A DNA stretch of 64,000 nt from Collybia mongolica. Taxonomy: Eukaryota; Basidiomycota; Agaricomycetes; Agaricales; Clitocybaceae. Shown here piece by piece: positions 1-11,156 of this stretch. The notes under the pieces were generated by a model. The model saw only the letters and a program-made list of their open reading frames with translations, made no database searches and was not told the DNA's origin. Each line of letters opens with the position of its first letter. Position 1 is the first letter of the stretch. The stretch covers positions 558,001 to 622,000 of the forward strand of contig JAAXNY010000012.1 of assembly GCA_013420905.1 (NCBI GenBank), given 5' to 3'. The translations under genes and the position numbers were made by a program.

Positions 1-94
1 GGGCAGTTTTTTGAGCCACTGTATGTCAGCACTTCATACCATATTGATCTTTCAAAAATGTACAAACATTGGGGCAGTTTTTTGAGCCACTGTA
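1..94. repeat. Direct repeat of a Tc1/mariner-like terminal motif
   Basis: The motif GGGCAGTTTTTTGAGCCACTG followed by TA occurs twice as direct copies, at 1-23 and about 72-94. Read on the minus strand it begins TACAGTGGCTCAAAAAACTG, the kind of TA-CAGTG start seen at Tc1/mariner-type ends. I infer the end of such an element whose body lies left of the window. No transposase and no opposite end are visible, so this is tentative. Confidence 0.35.
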
Positions 95-134
95 GCTGGG
101 TCAAACCCACATGTGCTTAATATTATTATATGAC

Positions 135-158
135 CAAAAAAAAAAAAAAAAAAAAAAA
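135..158. repeat. Poly-A tract
   Basis: A run of more than 20 A interrupted by a G lies next to the 3' end of the transposase remnant. It is low-complexity sequence, and may be replication slippage or an old retroposed tail. Confidence 0.7.
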
Positions 159-159
159 G

Positions 160-820
160 AAAAGATGAACATGACCAATTGTGGTTGCAAGTCAATTATT
201 GGGTACTATGACAAGATGCTTAATACAGCTGGTCCATTGATCCTTTGTACCATATATTGGCAAAGCTATATCATCCATTTGCAGAGCCTGTGTGTTCAAC
301 TTATTGTGTCCATCAGAATGATCTTGATGGAAGGGTCCAATTGCTGACAGCTTTGATCAAGGTATGGTGTGTGCACCAGGAAAATGTGCTGCAGGGCCTT
401 CTGGTGTATGGATTGAAAGTATATGCTGAATAAAATCTCTGGCATCCAAAGCTTCAGAAATTTGGATTATTGAAGAATATCAGACATACCATGCAGTTGG
501 CATTCCATCATTACTCAAAAGTGTCCCAATTGTGCCCACACCATTTCTTTGAGCAGGATCCTTTGCTATGATATCAAGAATCACTTGAGTGGGAACTTCA
601 TCTGACAGTGGCTTCCTGGCTGAAGGCATGCCAAACTGTTTGTTCAATGCCATCAATTTTGATTTTCTGCAGAAAGAATGTTGGAAAAGTGAATGAAATA
701 GGACTGATATGGATAAACTCACTTGATTAAAAGGCCATGTTTGACTTGCAACCAATCCAATTGCTCTGCAATAGTGAGCTTTTCCTTTGCATGCTGGTGA
801 AGGGCTGTGCTGAGGTCCAT
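160..820 (-). pseudogene. Decayed integrase-type (DDE) transposase fragment
   Basis: On the minus strand one frame can be followed from a Met at 820 down to about 160. An intron with GTGAGT and GCAG borders lies at about 670-735. The readable protein contains ADMDLSTALHQHA, KHGLLIK, then GMPSARKPL, DPAQRNGVGTI, PEGPAAHFPGAHTIP, SKLSAIGPFHQDHSDGHNKL and LATTIGHVH. From memory this resembles an integrase-core transposase family common in agaric genomes; the catalytic core is not seen. Three in-frame TGA codons, at 480-482, 357-359 and 192-194, break it. All three could come from CGA (Arg) by CpG deamination, and the surrounding DNA is almost free of CpG. It is dead and probably truncated by the poly-A tract. 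Confidence 0.6.
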
Positions 821-832
821 GTCAGCTAGGTC

Positions 833-1506
833 TAGGTCATGAAATGGTCAGTCTTTGACTATTCTATTACAAAGCTACACTAACAGTCCTTTGTCCCATA
901 TGCATTCCTTCCAGATGTATTATTCATTGGCATCATAGTAGAGTGGCTTGACAGTGTGGAAAATGCAGCAGTGGCTCACTGTATTAGACAAAAAGCAAGT
1001 CAATATAAGTAATTCATGCATGTGACCCATAATATGTCTTTAAACATGGATTAGACATGAGGCCTCAGTGCTACCCACATATGTTCTCTTCTATGTAATA
1101 GTGTAGCATACCAACAAACAATAAGACAGCCTGACTGTTGATGGATGAGGTCTATGAGATAAGACACACAACCAACCAGTGACCTGTGATCTGATAATTG
1201 CACATGTGAAGTTTGCCCATGGACTTGCCACCAACCATAGCCATGCACAACACTGGCTATAATACTCAATTACTACTTGCCTTACACAAAACAAACTCCA
1301 ATATATCCAGTCATATTTAATTGCAAAAGTTCAGCATGTCCAACCTTGAAGTGTGGAAATGTTCTAACCTTGAAGTGTGGACATGTTCTAACATTTATGT
1401 CTCATGCCCTGATCCCTACTTGGATTATCAAATTCTCAACATTGGTGCCGTTGGGGGTCATAATAATATACTTCATTGTTTTCCACTTGGACTAAATCAT
1501 AATGTA
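833..1506. other. CpG-poor stretch downstream of GH31 gene
   Basis: AT-rich sequence with almost no CpG and no supported gene. Near 968-985 there is a CAGTGGCTCACTGTA motif like the transposon ends at the left edge. The last about 200 bases, roughly 1,290-1,500, are recognisably similar to 63,000-63,200, which lies downstream of the second GH31 copy. The GH31 duplication therefore included 3' flanking DNA. A short tandem repeat of CCTTGAAGTGTGGA(A/C)ATGTTCTAA sits at about 1,343-1,391. Confidence 0.5.
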
Positions 1507-4500
1507 TCAAACAAAATTGACAGTAAAACCACCTGTCAGTGCCAACCCAATAGGCACATCCAACACTTGCGTGGTCTCATCATACGACAACCTTTTCTTC
1601 GCAACTGGCCTACCATTCACCATAACCATCTCCGGCACTTTCGACACCCCAAGGAACCTGACTCTGTCCGTTTTCACACCAGTCTTAAACCCAAAACTCC
1701 CGGTCACCACCAAACTCCCGTTCGTAAACTTCATTGCCACCTCCGTCGACGCATCTGGGACAATTGACACACCATCGTCGATATACAGTCTTCCTTCCGC
1801 AGTCCCGTCCATCCCGGGTGCGACTACAAACTCGAAATCACGTGTCCGCAGCTCGGTCGTGGTCATTGCGGATTGGATCCGGAGCGGTAGCACTACACCG
1901 CCGCGGATGTGCAAGGGGATCTCAATGGAAGAGATATTTGTGAGCTGCACCGTGGACCCGGCCCCGTGTACGGGTGCAAGGGTCTTAAAGTCGTAAAAGA
2001 TGTCGTGCGGGAGGTAGATGGAGACGGAGGTTGAATCTTGTTCCGTCACGGGGGAGACGAGGATAGAGTCGCCATAGAGGAACTGCAGATCAATGGGGAA
2101 TGTTGCAGGATCCTTGGGGTATTTGTACCAGAGGGGGTTGAGGACAGGGGTGCCGTCAGTATGAGCTTGGTGGAAGGCGGTGTATATGTAGTCGAGGAGG
2201 CGGTACCTGGGAGAGGGCGCGATATGTCAACCAAGGATTCACAAAGTGAATGGAAAGAATGGCATACCGAATATTGATCGCATTCCTAGCTGCTTCCGTG
2301 ACACTTTCCCAGCGGTAGAACTCTTGGGGGATAGCACCATCGATATTATGCTTGAAATGTCAATGGACATGAGCAACTGGCATTGGATGGATGTCAAGGG
2401 TACACTTACATTCCTCATGAACGGGTAGAATGCGCCCAACGTCGCCCATCGAGCACATAGATTCTCTGTCGTGTCCCCACCTATATCCTCGCCGTCAACA
2501 CTTCTCACGAGTAAAACATGAATGAAATACAGGACCCACCAAAGCCACAGATGTCGCTGCCCACCATGGGGACTTGATATATGCTCGCAAACCCTAGCAT
2601 CCCAGCGATAGAGATTCGATAATAGTTCCAAAAGCTCACGTTATCTCCCAGCCATTTTCCGACATGCTTGCCTGCACCGGCATAAGTAGAGCGTGTGATG
2701 ACGAATGTTCTAAGGCCCGGACGGCGCGCAAGCAATGCATCATGCGTCGCCACAGACATCATGGTCCCGTAGAGATTGTGGACATCATATTCTACCATCC
2801 CGTTGAAGTGCTTGGTATCGGTCTGTTGGTACATTCCTTAGTCAATCGCTCTTACTTGTCCGGAATGTAAAGGGGCTTACGAAGGCGGTTTTGCTCGAGA
2901 GCTGTCCCGTCGGCGCAGCATTATTGATGGCGTAGGGGGGATTAAGGAGGTCGCGTTTAGAAATGGTTGAGTTGACGAAAATTGGAGCGTTGGGGTCAGG
3001 GGGCGGGTGGGCACGGGGAGGAGGCAAACCTTTGGCTTGTTCGAATATGTTCGTGCAAGGAAGATCGCAGAACTACAATGCACTCCATTAAGTTGTGAAC
3101 AAAGCAGATAACAAAGACACATACACTAGAAGGTTCGTTCATGTCAATCCAGGCACCATCAATGTCGAGGCCATCTGTGGGACTAAAGAAGATCTTGAAC
3201 TCGTTATTCCAGTACCTTGGAAAATAATTAACGACTGACACATGAGTAATTATATAGTGTGACTCACTGTGTGATCTTAGGATGGAACCAATCTACGAAT
3301 ATTGGTAAGTGGGACAGAGTCACTCCCGCCGAGCTGGCAAACCTGGAAAAACAGTCACGCCTAAGTTGAAAAGAGTCAAGGAGGGTTCTTGAGACCACGA
3401 GCAAAGAATCTACCAGGCCACACAAGTCCAAGAGCTTGACTCCCATTGGGAGCCTTCATCCAGATGTCATCTATCGTTCCACGGTTATACGTTGCATACG
3501 TTCCGCCGGGTAAATACGCAACCGCAGGGTCTGTCATGAGGACTGGAAAAGGACATTCAACTACGAAGGAAAACGAGGAAGACAGGATCTTACTGAATCG
3601 TTGATCATGGGCGTGGAGGTAGTCCACCACTTCACGCATCCTATTCATGGGGAAATAGTCAGGGTCAACGGTGAAGATGCGTCGCCTATCCATGTAATCT
3701 GTATTCTACATCAACATCATGGATAGGCCGGTAGACAGGGTGATACTATACCAATGTCAGTCCACATTGTTTCAAGGGGAATATTAACAGCAGCATAGTT
3801 CGTAATAACATCTGCGACCTCAACGAAGTCTGTTAAACGGTCATCAGGAGGACGAGGCACGTATAATGAAGGGTAGACGCACTATTGTAGCCAAATCGGC
3901 ATTGATGGAACCCAAACGACCAGTATGGTACCTCCGCAGGAGTGCCGACAATTTCTGTATATTGTCTAGCAACCGCTGTCGGATCGGTCGTACTTCCCGC
4001 CAGGAAATAGAAATCGAGAACGCCCCCAATGGCATTGTATTCCAACGACGTCCCTCCAACATTACTAAGCTTTATGTCCATCCCGTTCGCATTCAGGAGG
4101 AACACGCCATGAGTCCCGGTTGTCCGATGTTCAAAATATATGGGGTGGTTTCCATAAAGGTTCGTGCCAGAGGGAATCCCGCCCGCATCGCGAGACCAAA
4201 GGGTGAGTGTTGTATTGTCCGTTGGAATGCGAAATGGGTTGGCGTGTTCCCCAAGACCATAAATGTTAGCGTTGGTCGGTAAACTGGTCTTGACTCGAAG
4301 GTATTGCTGTTCGAAGATGAGAGGGTGCGATGCGGTCGAGAAGAGGACCTCTGATGTAGCAGTTCGGTAGATTGAAAATGAAAAGGGAACCGCCGTGTAG
4401 TTGAATTGGATTGCAGCGGTTCGAGAGGAGATGTCACTTTCGGCTTTCGGACGTGGCAGGACTGATTCTGGTACTTCAAAGCGAGCTGTTGAAGCGTCGG

Positions 4501-4823
4501 TGATTTTGAGGTGAATACGCGTGTCTGAGAACAAATCACGTTATAAAGATCGGAACAAGATCTTTGGATGAGAACTCACTTGTTTCGTAAACCACCTCCA
4601 AGGCTAGTTTTTTCACATCTGGCCCAAACACGGCACACCCTTCACCATTGAGCGCGAGGTCTGCCGTCAACGTCGCCCCGGCCGTCTTTACGTTCATGGC
4701 ACTGTATCCTGAACACGCATCCAGGACTTCAGGATCCACGACGGCACCATAGGTTGATAATATCGGTAAAAGCGAAGCATAGACAACGATCCCAAGACCG
4801 CCGAGACTTCCTCTGCCAAACAT
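1507..4823 (-). CDS. GH31 family alpha-glucosidase, secreted, 13 exons (copy A)
   Basis: Glycoside hydrolase family 31 enzyme, expected to release glucose from maltose or starch-type oligosaccharides outside the cell. Exons (high to low): 4823-4580, 4524-3883, 3829-3752, 3698-3594, 3542-3414, 3360-3343, 3292-3268, 3215-3125, 3072-2881, 2822-2540, 2480-2410, 2350-2268, 2206-1507. Lengths sum to 887 codons (886 aa), usual for fungal GH31, and all junctions keep frame. The N-terminus has a hydrophobic signal-like stretch (residues about 6-25). The nucleophile motif WIDMNEP is at about 436-442 (Asp438) and the acid/base WLGDN at about 566-570 (Asp568). ETMWTDIDYMD and SDICGFGG are further GH31 signatures. 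One exon is only 18 nt. No disabling change is seen. A close paralogue enters the window at its right end in the same orientation. Confidence 0.9.
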
Positions 4824-4873
4824 GTTAGGAGACCGAAGGCTGGTGGGTAGATCACATATAATTCTATGCGGTG

Positions 4874-4880
4874 TATATAA
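4874..4880 (-). promoter_or_regulatory. Possible TATA element of GH31 copy A
   Basis: TTATATA on the minus strand, about 50 nt upstream of the GH31 start codon at 4823. The position is plausible for a TATA box; there is no other support. Confidence 0.3.
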
Positions 4881-6817
4881 ATGTTCTATGACAAGGGAGA
4901 GTTTCTGGGTCGGGTGATGCGTGCCAGCATGGTCAGAGTCAAAAATCGACCATCTATCCGGCAAACAAATTAGGGTTACGGTCCAGCATGTTTATTCTTA
5001 AATCCACTCCATCTCCATTCACCCTACGGCTCATATTCTTAGCCAGGAAAAAGCGTAAATATTATCGCCTTAGGTTGTAAGGACAGGCCTCATGTGTCAG
5101 AGCAGAGCTCGAGTTGATTCTCTTAACCAATGATTTCGTGAAGAGCGTCAGTTCTTAGTGATCTCTTCGGCATTTGCACCCGTGCCCCGGACTTCGAAGC
5201 ATTCTATATGACAAGCATGTTGGTGTTCTCTTTCCCATCGATGAGGACACAAGATTAGTCTCGGTCGTGGCGACGCGTGTTCCCAGGTATTATTTCGTCA
5301 CACGTATTCGTAGACGAGGCCTCATGACATAGTATGCACCAGAAAATGGCACGCGCCAATACTCACACTAAATGACCAGATGACGACCTCATGAATCACA
5401 AAGAAGCACTCACGCCGTTCAGAACTTTAGGGCCCAAGCTATCGGAATTACAGTTGCCATAAGCATCAAAGCCCTGGCTTTTGAGTATGTCTTTGTCATT
5501 AACGGTATTTTTGCGTGATGCTCCGTCGTTATTGAGCTCAAGACCATGGGAAAGGACCGCGAACGACGAGTCGATGGGTTGAGGAATGATGGGGGTCTAT
5601 GGCAAACACCTATCTGGGCAGGGCCTTTTGTTGAGAATCCTAGAGCCAGGTGAACCATGATCGTGTTTCCGTGATGCAGCAATCTTGTTAAGTCATACTT
5701 TATCCAGTGGGACACGCTTAGAAGTTTGTTAAACTAAGAGGCTGTCAAGAAAAGAAAGACCTGATGAGACGTAAGTTTTGACGAACGTCGTGGCCGCTAA
5801 CGAGCGACAAGGGAGTTCTTTCGAGATGATCAGTGGTCGTTAGTGGCCAGAACAGTTCGAGGGTCCGTGATTCTCATTTAATACGATCGCATTTGATTCA
5901 CGTCTAGCGTTATTGCGAGATATGACCAGACAATAGCGTCTCGTAAAGTCTTTCAGGAAATGCATCGGATCGAGCGCCTGCTTGAAACACACACACACCG
6001 TGCCGCAGGGTTTTGGCGGCGAAGTGTCAGACATTTTCACGGAGGGCGTCGGAATGCTTTGGGGAAATGGATATTCAAGGACCTCGTCCTTTGATACTAT
6101 TGGGAGATTGGAAATCTCCTAGCATAACCGTGCTTCCTGGGACTGGTTGACGATGAGGACATGAGGATGTGTGAGTGTGAAGTTTGTAACCGTGGCGCTG
6201 TATTGGTGTCAGATTCTTCAATAAAGATTCCTGGTCCAAAGCCTGCCGCGCGCTGGTATGACACACGAATTTGTGGAGGAAACGGAAGAAGAGGACCAAT
6301 GGTGCAGGCCCTCATTCTGTCCGGCACTTGATGATATAACTTGTTGGAAAGCGTCGCAAAGCAAGTCAGGAATGGTGTTTCGGGCGTCGTGAGGAATCTG
6401 GTGATGTGGACAGCATGATATGACGAGGTGAAGAACGTGTTTGGTAGCTCATCCGTAGCGCTGGAATGACAGGAGGTAGAAACGCACGATAGCGACATCG
6501 TCGACCGAGACGCCAAGGGTTGGTGAAAGACGAAGGGCTTGATGACGGTGAACCACACCATCCCGTGTGCGCCATATTCACCCAACGCCAGAAACGCTCG
6601 ACCCGAGACTGTACCAAGTCTGATCATGAATAGACAGTACAGCTGGGACCATCCTTGTAAATGCCCCGGAGTCTGGGGCGTAATGCACGTTTCTGGCTTC
6701 CAAAGTGGACATATAAGAGTTCTCCGATATTCACTAGGAGCGGGCGTCCTTTTTGAAGCGAATGATAGAAATCCCGGGGGTCGGATGCCTAACCCTAAAA
6801 TTCGGAGGTTTCAGTTC
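4881..6817. other. Intergenic stretch between GH31 gene and LINE
   Basis: Normal CpG content. Several short open frames exist on both strands. The longest is 176 codons on the minus strand at 6,097-6,627, but none shows a recognisable domain, a splice-supported extension or a convincing start. The right end, about 6,600-6,817, was continuous with 13,396 onward before the LINE inserted. I see no supported gene. Confidence 0.5.
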
Positions 6818-6832
6818 ATTGCCAAGTTTGTT
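6818..6832. repeat. LINE target site duplication (3' side)
   Basis: ATTGCCAAGTTTGTT, identical to 13,381-13,395 beyond the other end of the LINE. It immediately flanks the T-run that is the poly-A tail of the minus-strand element. Confidence 0.93.
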
Positions 6833-7308
6833 TTTTTTTTTTTTTTCCTTCAACGTTTTTATATACCGCAATACAAAAGTACAGAAGCGGTCACGTGTAA
6901 CCGTAGTCGTATCAAGTCGAGTCGTGATATGTCCATTATAGGCCGTCATATGAGGCAGGTCTGGATTGCCCCGCCCGTTCCCGGTTGGAAGCGCTCCCTG
7001 AGTGAGCCCCCTTGTGAGGGGCCTTAAAATAGTCCCTTGTGGGAAACGAGAGCAGGCGTCGTAGCAGGGGGGCTCGCCCCCCGCACCTCTCAATCCGCTT
7101 GGTAAATAAGTATTAGTGCGGCCACCCCTGCCGACAGGTTCACCGGGGGGGCTCATCCCCCTGGAGACCTCCTCAAGAGGAGGTCGACTTAGTCCGGAGA
7201 GGCCGAGGCCATGCATGACCGCTCACCCCGGGCCGAAGCCCGGGACTGATGCCTCGGTGTCGCGGCTACCCCTCAACAAGAACCTACTTACCGCCCAGTA
7301 CACCCACC

Positions 7309-10215
7309 CTACTCTAAACGGGGCTCCCGGAACACCCCAAAGGCCTCCGGGTTGTCGTGTAGGAAGTTGCTGACCCAGACAAGAGTCAGTGTCCTCCCGG
7401 GCCGGGTTTTCCGCTGGTATAGCGGACAGTGCCGGAATACGTGTTCTACGGTCTCCTTTCCGAGGCCGCAGTTGCATTTGTAGGTCTCCTTCTCCTTAAG
7501 GAACCTTTGTCTGTACGCACCAATCAGCGCGTGGCCCATTAGGGCCCGCGCTAGCCTGACGGTATTACTGGTGTTGGTGGACACCTTTCCGATCCAAGTC
7601 CCTCCTTTCAGGTGGCTTGGCAATAGCTGCTTACTCCCTTTGTGGAGCGGCAAGAAGTGGGACCCTATGTAAGACTTTTGCTTGACCAATTTGCTCCAAG
7701 CGTCCGTCATACGCAGGACCGCGTCCGCCCTCGCCTTAGCAAGGGATGTGTGTTTTACTTCTCCGTGCGGAATCTCCATGTTGGAGGCCGCTTCGTGGAC
7801 AAGTACGTGTTTGCGCACCTCACACGCCTTTGGTGTGTGGTGCAGAGTGATACTGGCGTCCGGTTTAACCATTAGCCAGTAAGCGAGTTTGGCCAATACG
7901 TTGGCGGCCCATTTGTGTGCCGTGTGATGCGTCGGGTCAACGACCAGATTGATTGCATTCACGGAGTCTGAGAAGACATCAATTTTCCGGATGTCTAGGT
8001 TAGGGATGCCGAGGGCCTCATCCACCCCTTTCAAGATGGCGCAGGCCTCAGCATCGTCCGAAGTGGCATTCCCACAAGGGGCAATGCCGTTATACAGTAT
8101 ACCGTCCGACCAGACTCTCCAGGCTGAAGTAGCTTGGAGGTCTTCGGACCGCGGAACGGACCCGTCGCATATGATCGCGACTCGTTTTGGGTCATGCTTA
8201 GCTTCATTGATTCGGTTGGTGAGAACTTTCCTGAAATCAGCGAAAGCCTTCTTCCTCTTCTCCTTCTCTTCTTCAGGGGGAGGGGAGGGTCTGATCTCCA
8301 CCCTCTCGGCTGCCCAGTCAAGTAATCGACTGCCCAGTTGTGCGAGGGGGAACACTGGGGATGCATCATCGCTGCAATCCTTTAGTTGGGCAAATGAATC
8401 CATTATCCCGGATTTGATTCTGCGCCTCTTGGCGACAGACATGCGGCTGACTGACAGGTGTGCCTGTCCGTCAATTAAGTTCCTGACCGCGTGGCTCTTG
8501 GCCAAAGTCCGGACGCAGTAATGGCTCCTCTCCACCAACTTACGGATGTGCAAGTGGATGGGCGGAAGGCCTGCGAGGGTCTCCGGGGCCCCTTTCGGGG
8601 TGGTCCTGAAGTTGCCTGTGATCCATAGTGCAGCCTTTCGTTGCATCTTACGGAGTGCTTCGAGGTGCCCTTTGATGCGGGCCCCATCAACGTTCCATAA
8701 CCGGCATCCGTACGTCGCAATTGGAAGTACACAAGACCGGTACAGAGTTCTTTTGTGCACAGGCCTTAAGCCCCATGTCGAGTTTCCAAGCGCTAACAGG
8801 GCCCTGCTTGAGGTCAGGGCCTTGTTCGCGTACATCTCCACGTGTTTCTTGAACAAAAGCGCGCGGTCAAAGTAGAAGCCTAGGTATCTCCACAGGAGCC
8901 CCGGTTTCAGAGGGGTGGCCCCTGTATAGGGGGCATGGCCGAGATCTATGGTCAGATTGTCGTCCGATTTTAGAAGGCTGAAATGGAAGCCTTCTGACTT
9001 CGCATGTTCAAGGATCAGGCCCATGGCTCTCGTCATGAGGAAGATGATGTTGTATGCTCTCTTGAGCATATCATTGTTGTTTTCCCACGTCTTCGACTGG
9101 GATATGATGGTCCCATCGTCGACGTAGGAGATGAGGTCAGATTCATTCCCATTCCGTCTATAGAACTCTTTTATGAGAATGGCTAGAACGAGGGCCGACA
9201 GGATTGGGGATAGGGTGGAGCCCTGTCCCAGTCCTACGCTCGAATCGAATGGGGGGGATTCATCATCCCCCCAAACATATCTGGTCTTGCGACCCACCAA
9301 GTACGACTGGAAGAACGCGACTATTTCGGGCACGAACCCCTGGCCTTCCAAGATGTTGATCATCACCTTGTGGTTGATTGAGGGGAAAAATTGGGCGAGA
9401 TCAAATGCGACCACGCTTGTCTTGACCCTCCTTGTCCATCCTTTGCGGACAATGTGGGTAAGGAAAACTCCGGCATCTTCGGTGGAGTTCTGACGAACAC
9501 CACCGAACTGATTTGGGTGTAGTACTCCTGCCGCTTGTGCTTCAAACTGCAAGCGGGTGGACAGCATTTTCTCAATAAGCTTGCCCAGCGTGTTTAGGAG
9601 CACGATGGGTCTATAAGACTTAGGGGTGTCGTAAGTCGCCTTCCCTGGCTTTGGGATGATGACCGTGCACGAGGCTTTGAAGTGTTCCGGCCAGTGTCCG
9701 CATGACAAGCATGCGTTTGCCAGCCAGACTATGACAGCCTGGGCTTTGGGTCCTATGAGGAGCCGTTTCAAATGCCTCCAGGTGATGTTGTCCAGCCCAG
9801 GGGCCGAACTGTTCGAGGTGCCCTGAAGGGCATCCCTCATCTCCTTGAGGCTAAATTTAGTCCAGCCCCTGGTCGCGGGGGCCTTCCATTGGTCACCCAT
9901 TTCAGCCATGTTGGTTGGTCTGTCATGTGCGGAGTTGAATGTACTGTGGATAGCGTCCCACAGCTCTTCGTTTGTGTTGCAAGGGTTGCCGTTATGATTG
10001 ATCGTGACGGCAGCAGGCGTCTTGCGAGGCCCTACCCAGTTCATGAGGTCCCAGGGCCTTTTAGTGGTGTGAGACACTTCCTCTATGCGTTCATCAAAGA
10101 AGACCCTCTTGGCTTGTCTGGTGGCCCTCTTTAGAGCCCTCCAGTCGTCCCGTTCGTTAGTGAACATGGCCATCTCCTTTGCCTCCGTGCAGGTCACATT
10201 CCACCAAGGCTTGGA
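7309..10215 (-). CDS. LINE ORF2 distal part: reverse transcriptase, RNase H and CCHC motif
   Basis: Continues in the same frame as the endonuclease part, directly after a TGA at 10,216-10,218; the first residues after the stop are SKPWW. The open frame is about 968 codons. Reverse transcriptase blocks are visible: SCTVIIPKPGK, SYRPIVLLN, VAFDLAQFFPSINH, GLGQGSTLSPILSAL, and the catalytic YVDD at about 9,117-9,128. An RNase H-like domain follows, with CDGS, DDAEACAILKG and FSDSVNAI as candidate Asp/Glu/Asp residues. The end carries CNCG..ETVEHVFRHC, the zinc-binding motif common near LINE ORF2 C-termini. It would copy the element RNA into the target by target-primed reverse transcription. In its present state it can only be made by stop readthrough or internal initiation. 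Confidence 0.9.
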   Translation of the reverse strand, partial: SKPWWNVTCTEAKEMAMFTNERDDWRALKRATRQAKRVFFDERIEEVSHTTKRPWDLMNWVGPRKTPAAVTINHNGNPCNTNEELWDAIHSTFNSAHDRPTNMAEMGDQWKAPATRGWTKFSLKEMRDALQGTSNSSAPGLDNITWRHLKRLLIGPKAQAVIVWLANACLSCGHWPEHFKASCTVIIPKPGKATYDTPKSYRPIVLLNTLGKLIEKMLSTRLQFEAQAAGVLHPNQFGGVRQNSTEDAGVFLTHIVRKGWTRRVKTSVVAFDLAQFFPSINHKVMINILEGQGFVPEIVAFFQSYLVGRKTRYVWGDDESPPFDSSVGLGQGSTLSPILSALVLAILIKEFYRRNGNESDLISYVDDGTIISQSKTWENNNDMLKRAYNIIFLMTRAMGLILEHAKSEGFHFSLLKSDDNLTIDLGHAPYTGATPLKPGLLWRYLGFYFDRALLFKKHVEMYANKALTSSRALLALGNSTWGLRPVHKRTLYRSCVLPIATYGCRLWNVDGARIKGHLEALRKMQRKAALWITGNFRTTPKGAPETLAGLPPIHLHIRKLVERSHYCVRTLAKSHAVRNLIDGQAHLSVSRMSVAKRRRIKSGIMDSFAQLKDCSDDASPVFPLAQLGSRLLDWAAERVEIRPSPPPEEEKEKRKKAFADFRKVLTNRINEAKHDPKRVAIICDGSVPRSEDLQATSAWRVWSDGILYNGIAPCGNATSDDAEACAILKGVDEALGIPNLDIRKIDVFSDSVNAINLVVDPTHHTAHKWAANVLAKLAYWLMVKPDASITLHHTPKACEVRKHVLVHEAASNMEIPHGEVKHTSLAKARADAVLRMTDAWSKLVKQKSYIGSHFLPLHKGSKQLLPSHLKGGTWIGKVSTNTSNTVRLARALMGHALIGAYRQRFLKEKETYKCNCGLGKETVEHVFRHCPLYQRKTRPGRTLTLVWVSNFLHDNPEAFGVFREPRLE

Positions 10216-11154
10216 TCAGGCGCTTACGCGCCCGGCCTCGGCGAACTTGTCCCACGCGGTCTTGAAGATGGTGGCTATCCGTTCAGTAACTCGTTCTATT
10301 CCCTCAGCTGACGGCACCTCCGGCAGCTCAATGGAGTCTAGGTTAAACCCAATCATCTCGAGAAAGTCGTTTTCCTCCTCTGATTTGGGCTTAATGCGCT
10401 TCTTCCCCTCCATGACTTCGTGTCTGATGGGGATGACCGTGGTAAGCGGCCTGTGGTCCGAGGCTCCTGCCTCTCCCACACGGACTTCTGCTTGATATGT
10501 CCTTGTGTTTTCGAGGAACACAAGGTCTAAGATAGATTCTCTGAGTTCGTTGTTGCGTGGTATATGCGTGGTCACCCTAGCGGGCGGCCCAACTCTCTCG
10601 AGACCAATGTCTTGTGTCACCTCCAGTAGGGAGGTGGCTTTAGGGTTGTTGTCGACCACTTCGGGGTCCCATAACGGGGATGGGCAATTGAAATCACCAC
10701 CCATATAACCCACGTCACGGAACTTGTCCCAGTGATTGGATATGTGTCTGATGGCCGTTCCTTCGGCGTCAGAGTATACGTTGACTATCGTTTTCAGGCC
10801 ACCAGGGCCCTTCAGCGAAATTGCAATGATGTCTCTATGAGAGACAATGTCTGGTCTCAACGCGGGCTTAGCGGGACGGAGCCTGTTGTGCACATATGTG
10901 AGGACACGTGGCCGGGCATCTACATCGATGCCCAGAGGGGAGAAGCACGTCCACTCCGGGTGGGTCGGCCCCCCGATTACCGGGGCGCCTTCCTTTGCCG
11001 TGAGTGACGCAGTGTGTCTAACGACTTTCCAGGGGGGTTCCTGGATTAATGGTATGTCCCACTTAAGTTTTTCGGACTCAAGTAGCGATTCAAGCCAAAG
11101 TGTATTCTTTGCTACATTTTGACAATATATGCGCGCTCTAAACAACTTATTCAT
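10216..11154 (-). CDS. LINE ORF2 proximal part: AP-like endonuclease, ends at a TGA
   Basis: 312 codons starting with ATG at 11,152-11,154. Endonuclease motifs in order: ARIYCQNVAKN, LIQEPPW (catalytic Glu region), GGDFNCPSPLWD and GASDHRPLTT (SDH motif), as in exonuclease-endonuclease-phosphatase domains of LINEs. It nicks the genomic target. Its start codon overlaps the stop of ORF1 in a TAATG arrangement. The TGA at 10,216-10,218 falls just before a block normally internal to ORF2, so I read this as one ORF2 split by a point mutation, not two genes. Confidence 0.9.
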   Translation of the reverse strand: MNKLFRARIYCQNVAKNTLWLESLLESEKLKWDIPLIQEPPWKVVRHTASLTAKEGAPVIGGPTHPEWTCFSPLGIDVDARPRVLTYVHNRLRPAKPALRPDIVSHRDIIAISLKGPGGLKTIVNVYSDAEGTAIRHISNHWDKFRDVGYMGGDFNCPSPLWDPEVVDNNPKATSLLEVTQDIGLERVGPPARVTTHIPRNNELRESILDLVFLENTRTYQAEVRVGEAGASDHRPLTTVIPIRHEVMEGKKRIKPKSEEENDFLEMIGFNLDSIELPEVPSAEGIERVTERIATIFKTAWDKFAEAGRVSA

Positions 11155-11156
11155 TA
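11152..11156 (-). promoter_or_regulatory. TAATG stop-start junction between LINE ORF1 and ORF2
   Basis: On the minus strand the ORF1 stop TAA (11,156-11,154) and the ORF2 ATG (11,154-11,152) share one A. The UAAUG arrangement is known from some LINEs (for example SART1) to allow termination-reinitiation, so that ORF2 is made at low level from the same RNA. Use here is inferred. Confidence 0.8.

Noticed and set aside
1502..1996. 164-codon plus-strand frame over the last GH31 exon (and its twin at 63,267-63,692)
   Set aside because: Present in both paralogues only because the sense exon is conserved; no independent features.
6097..6627. 176-codon minus-strand frame upstream of the LINE
   Set aside because: No domain, no plausible exon partners; competing open frames of similar quality overlap it.
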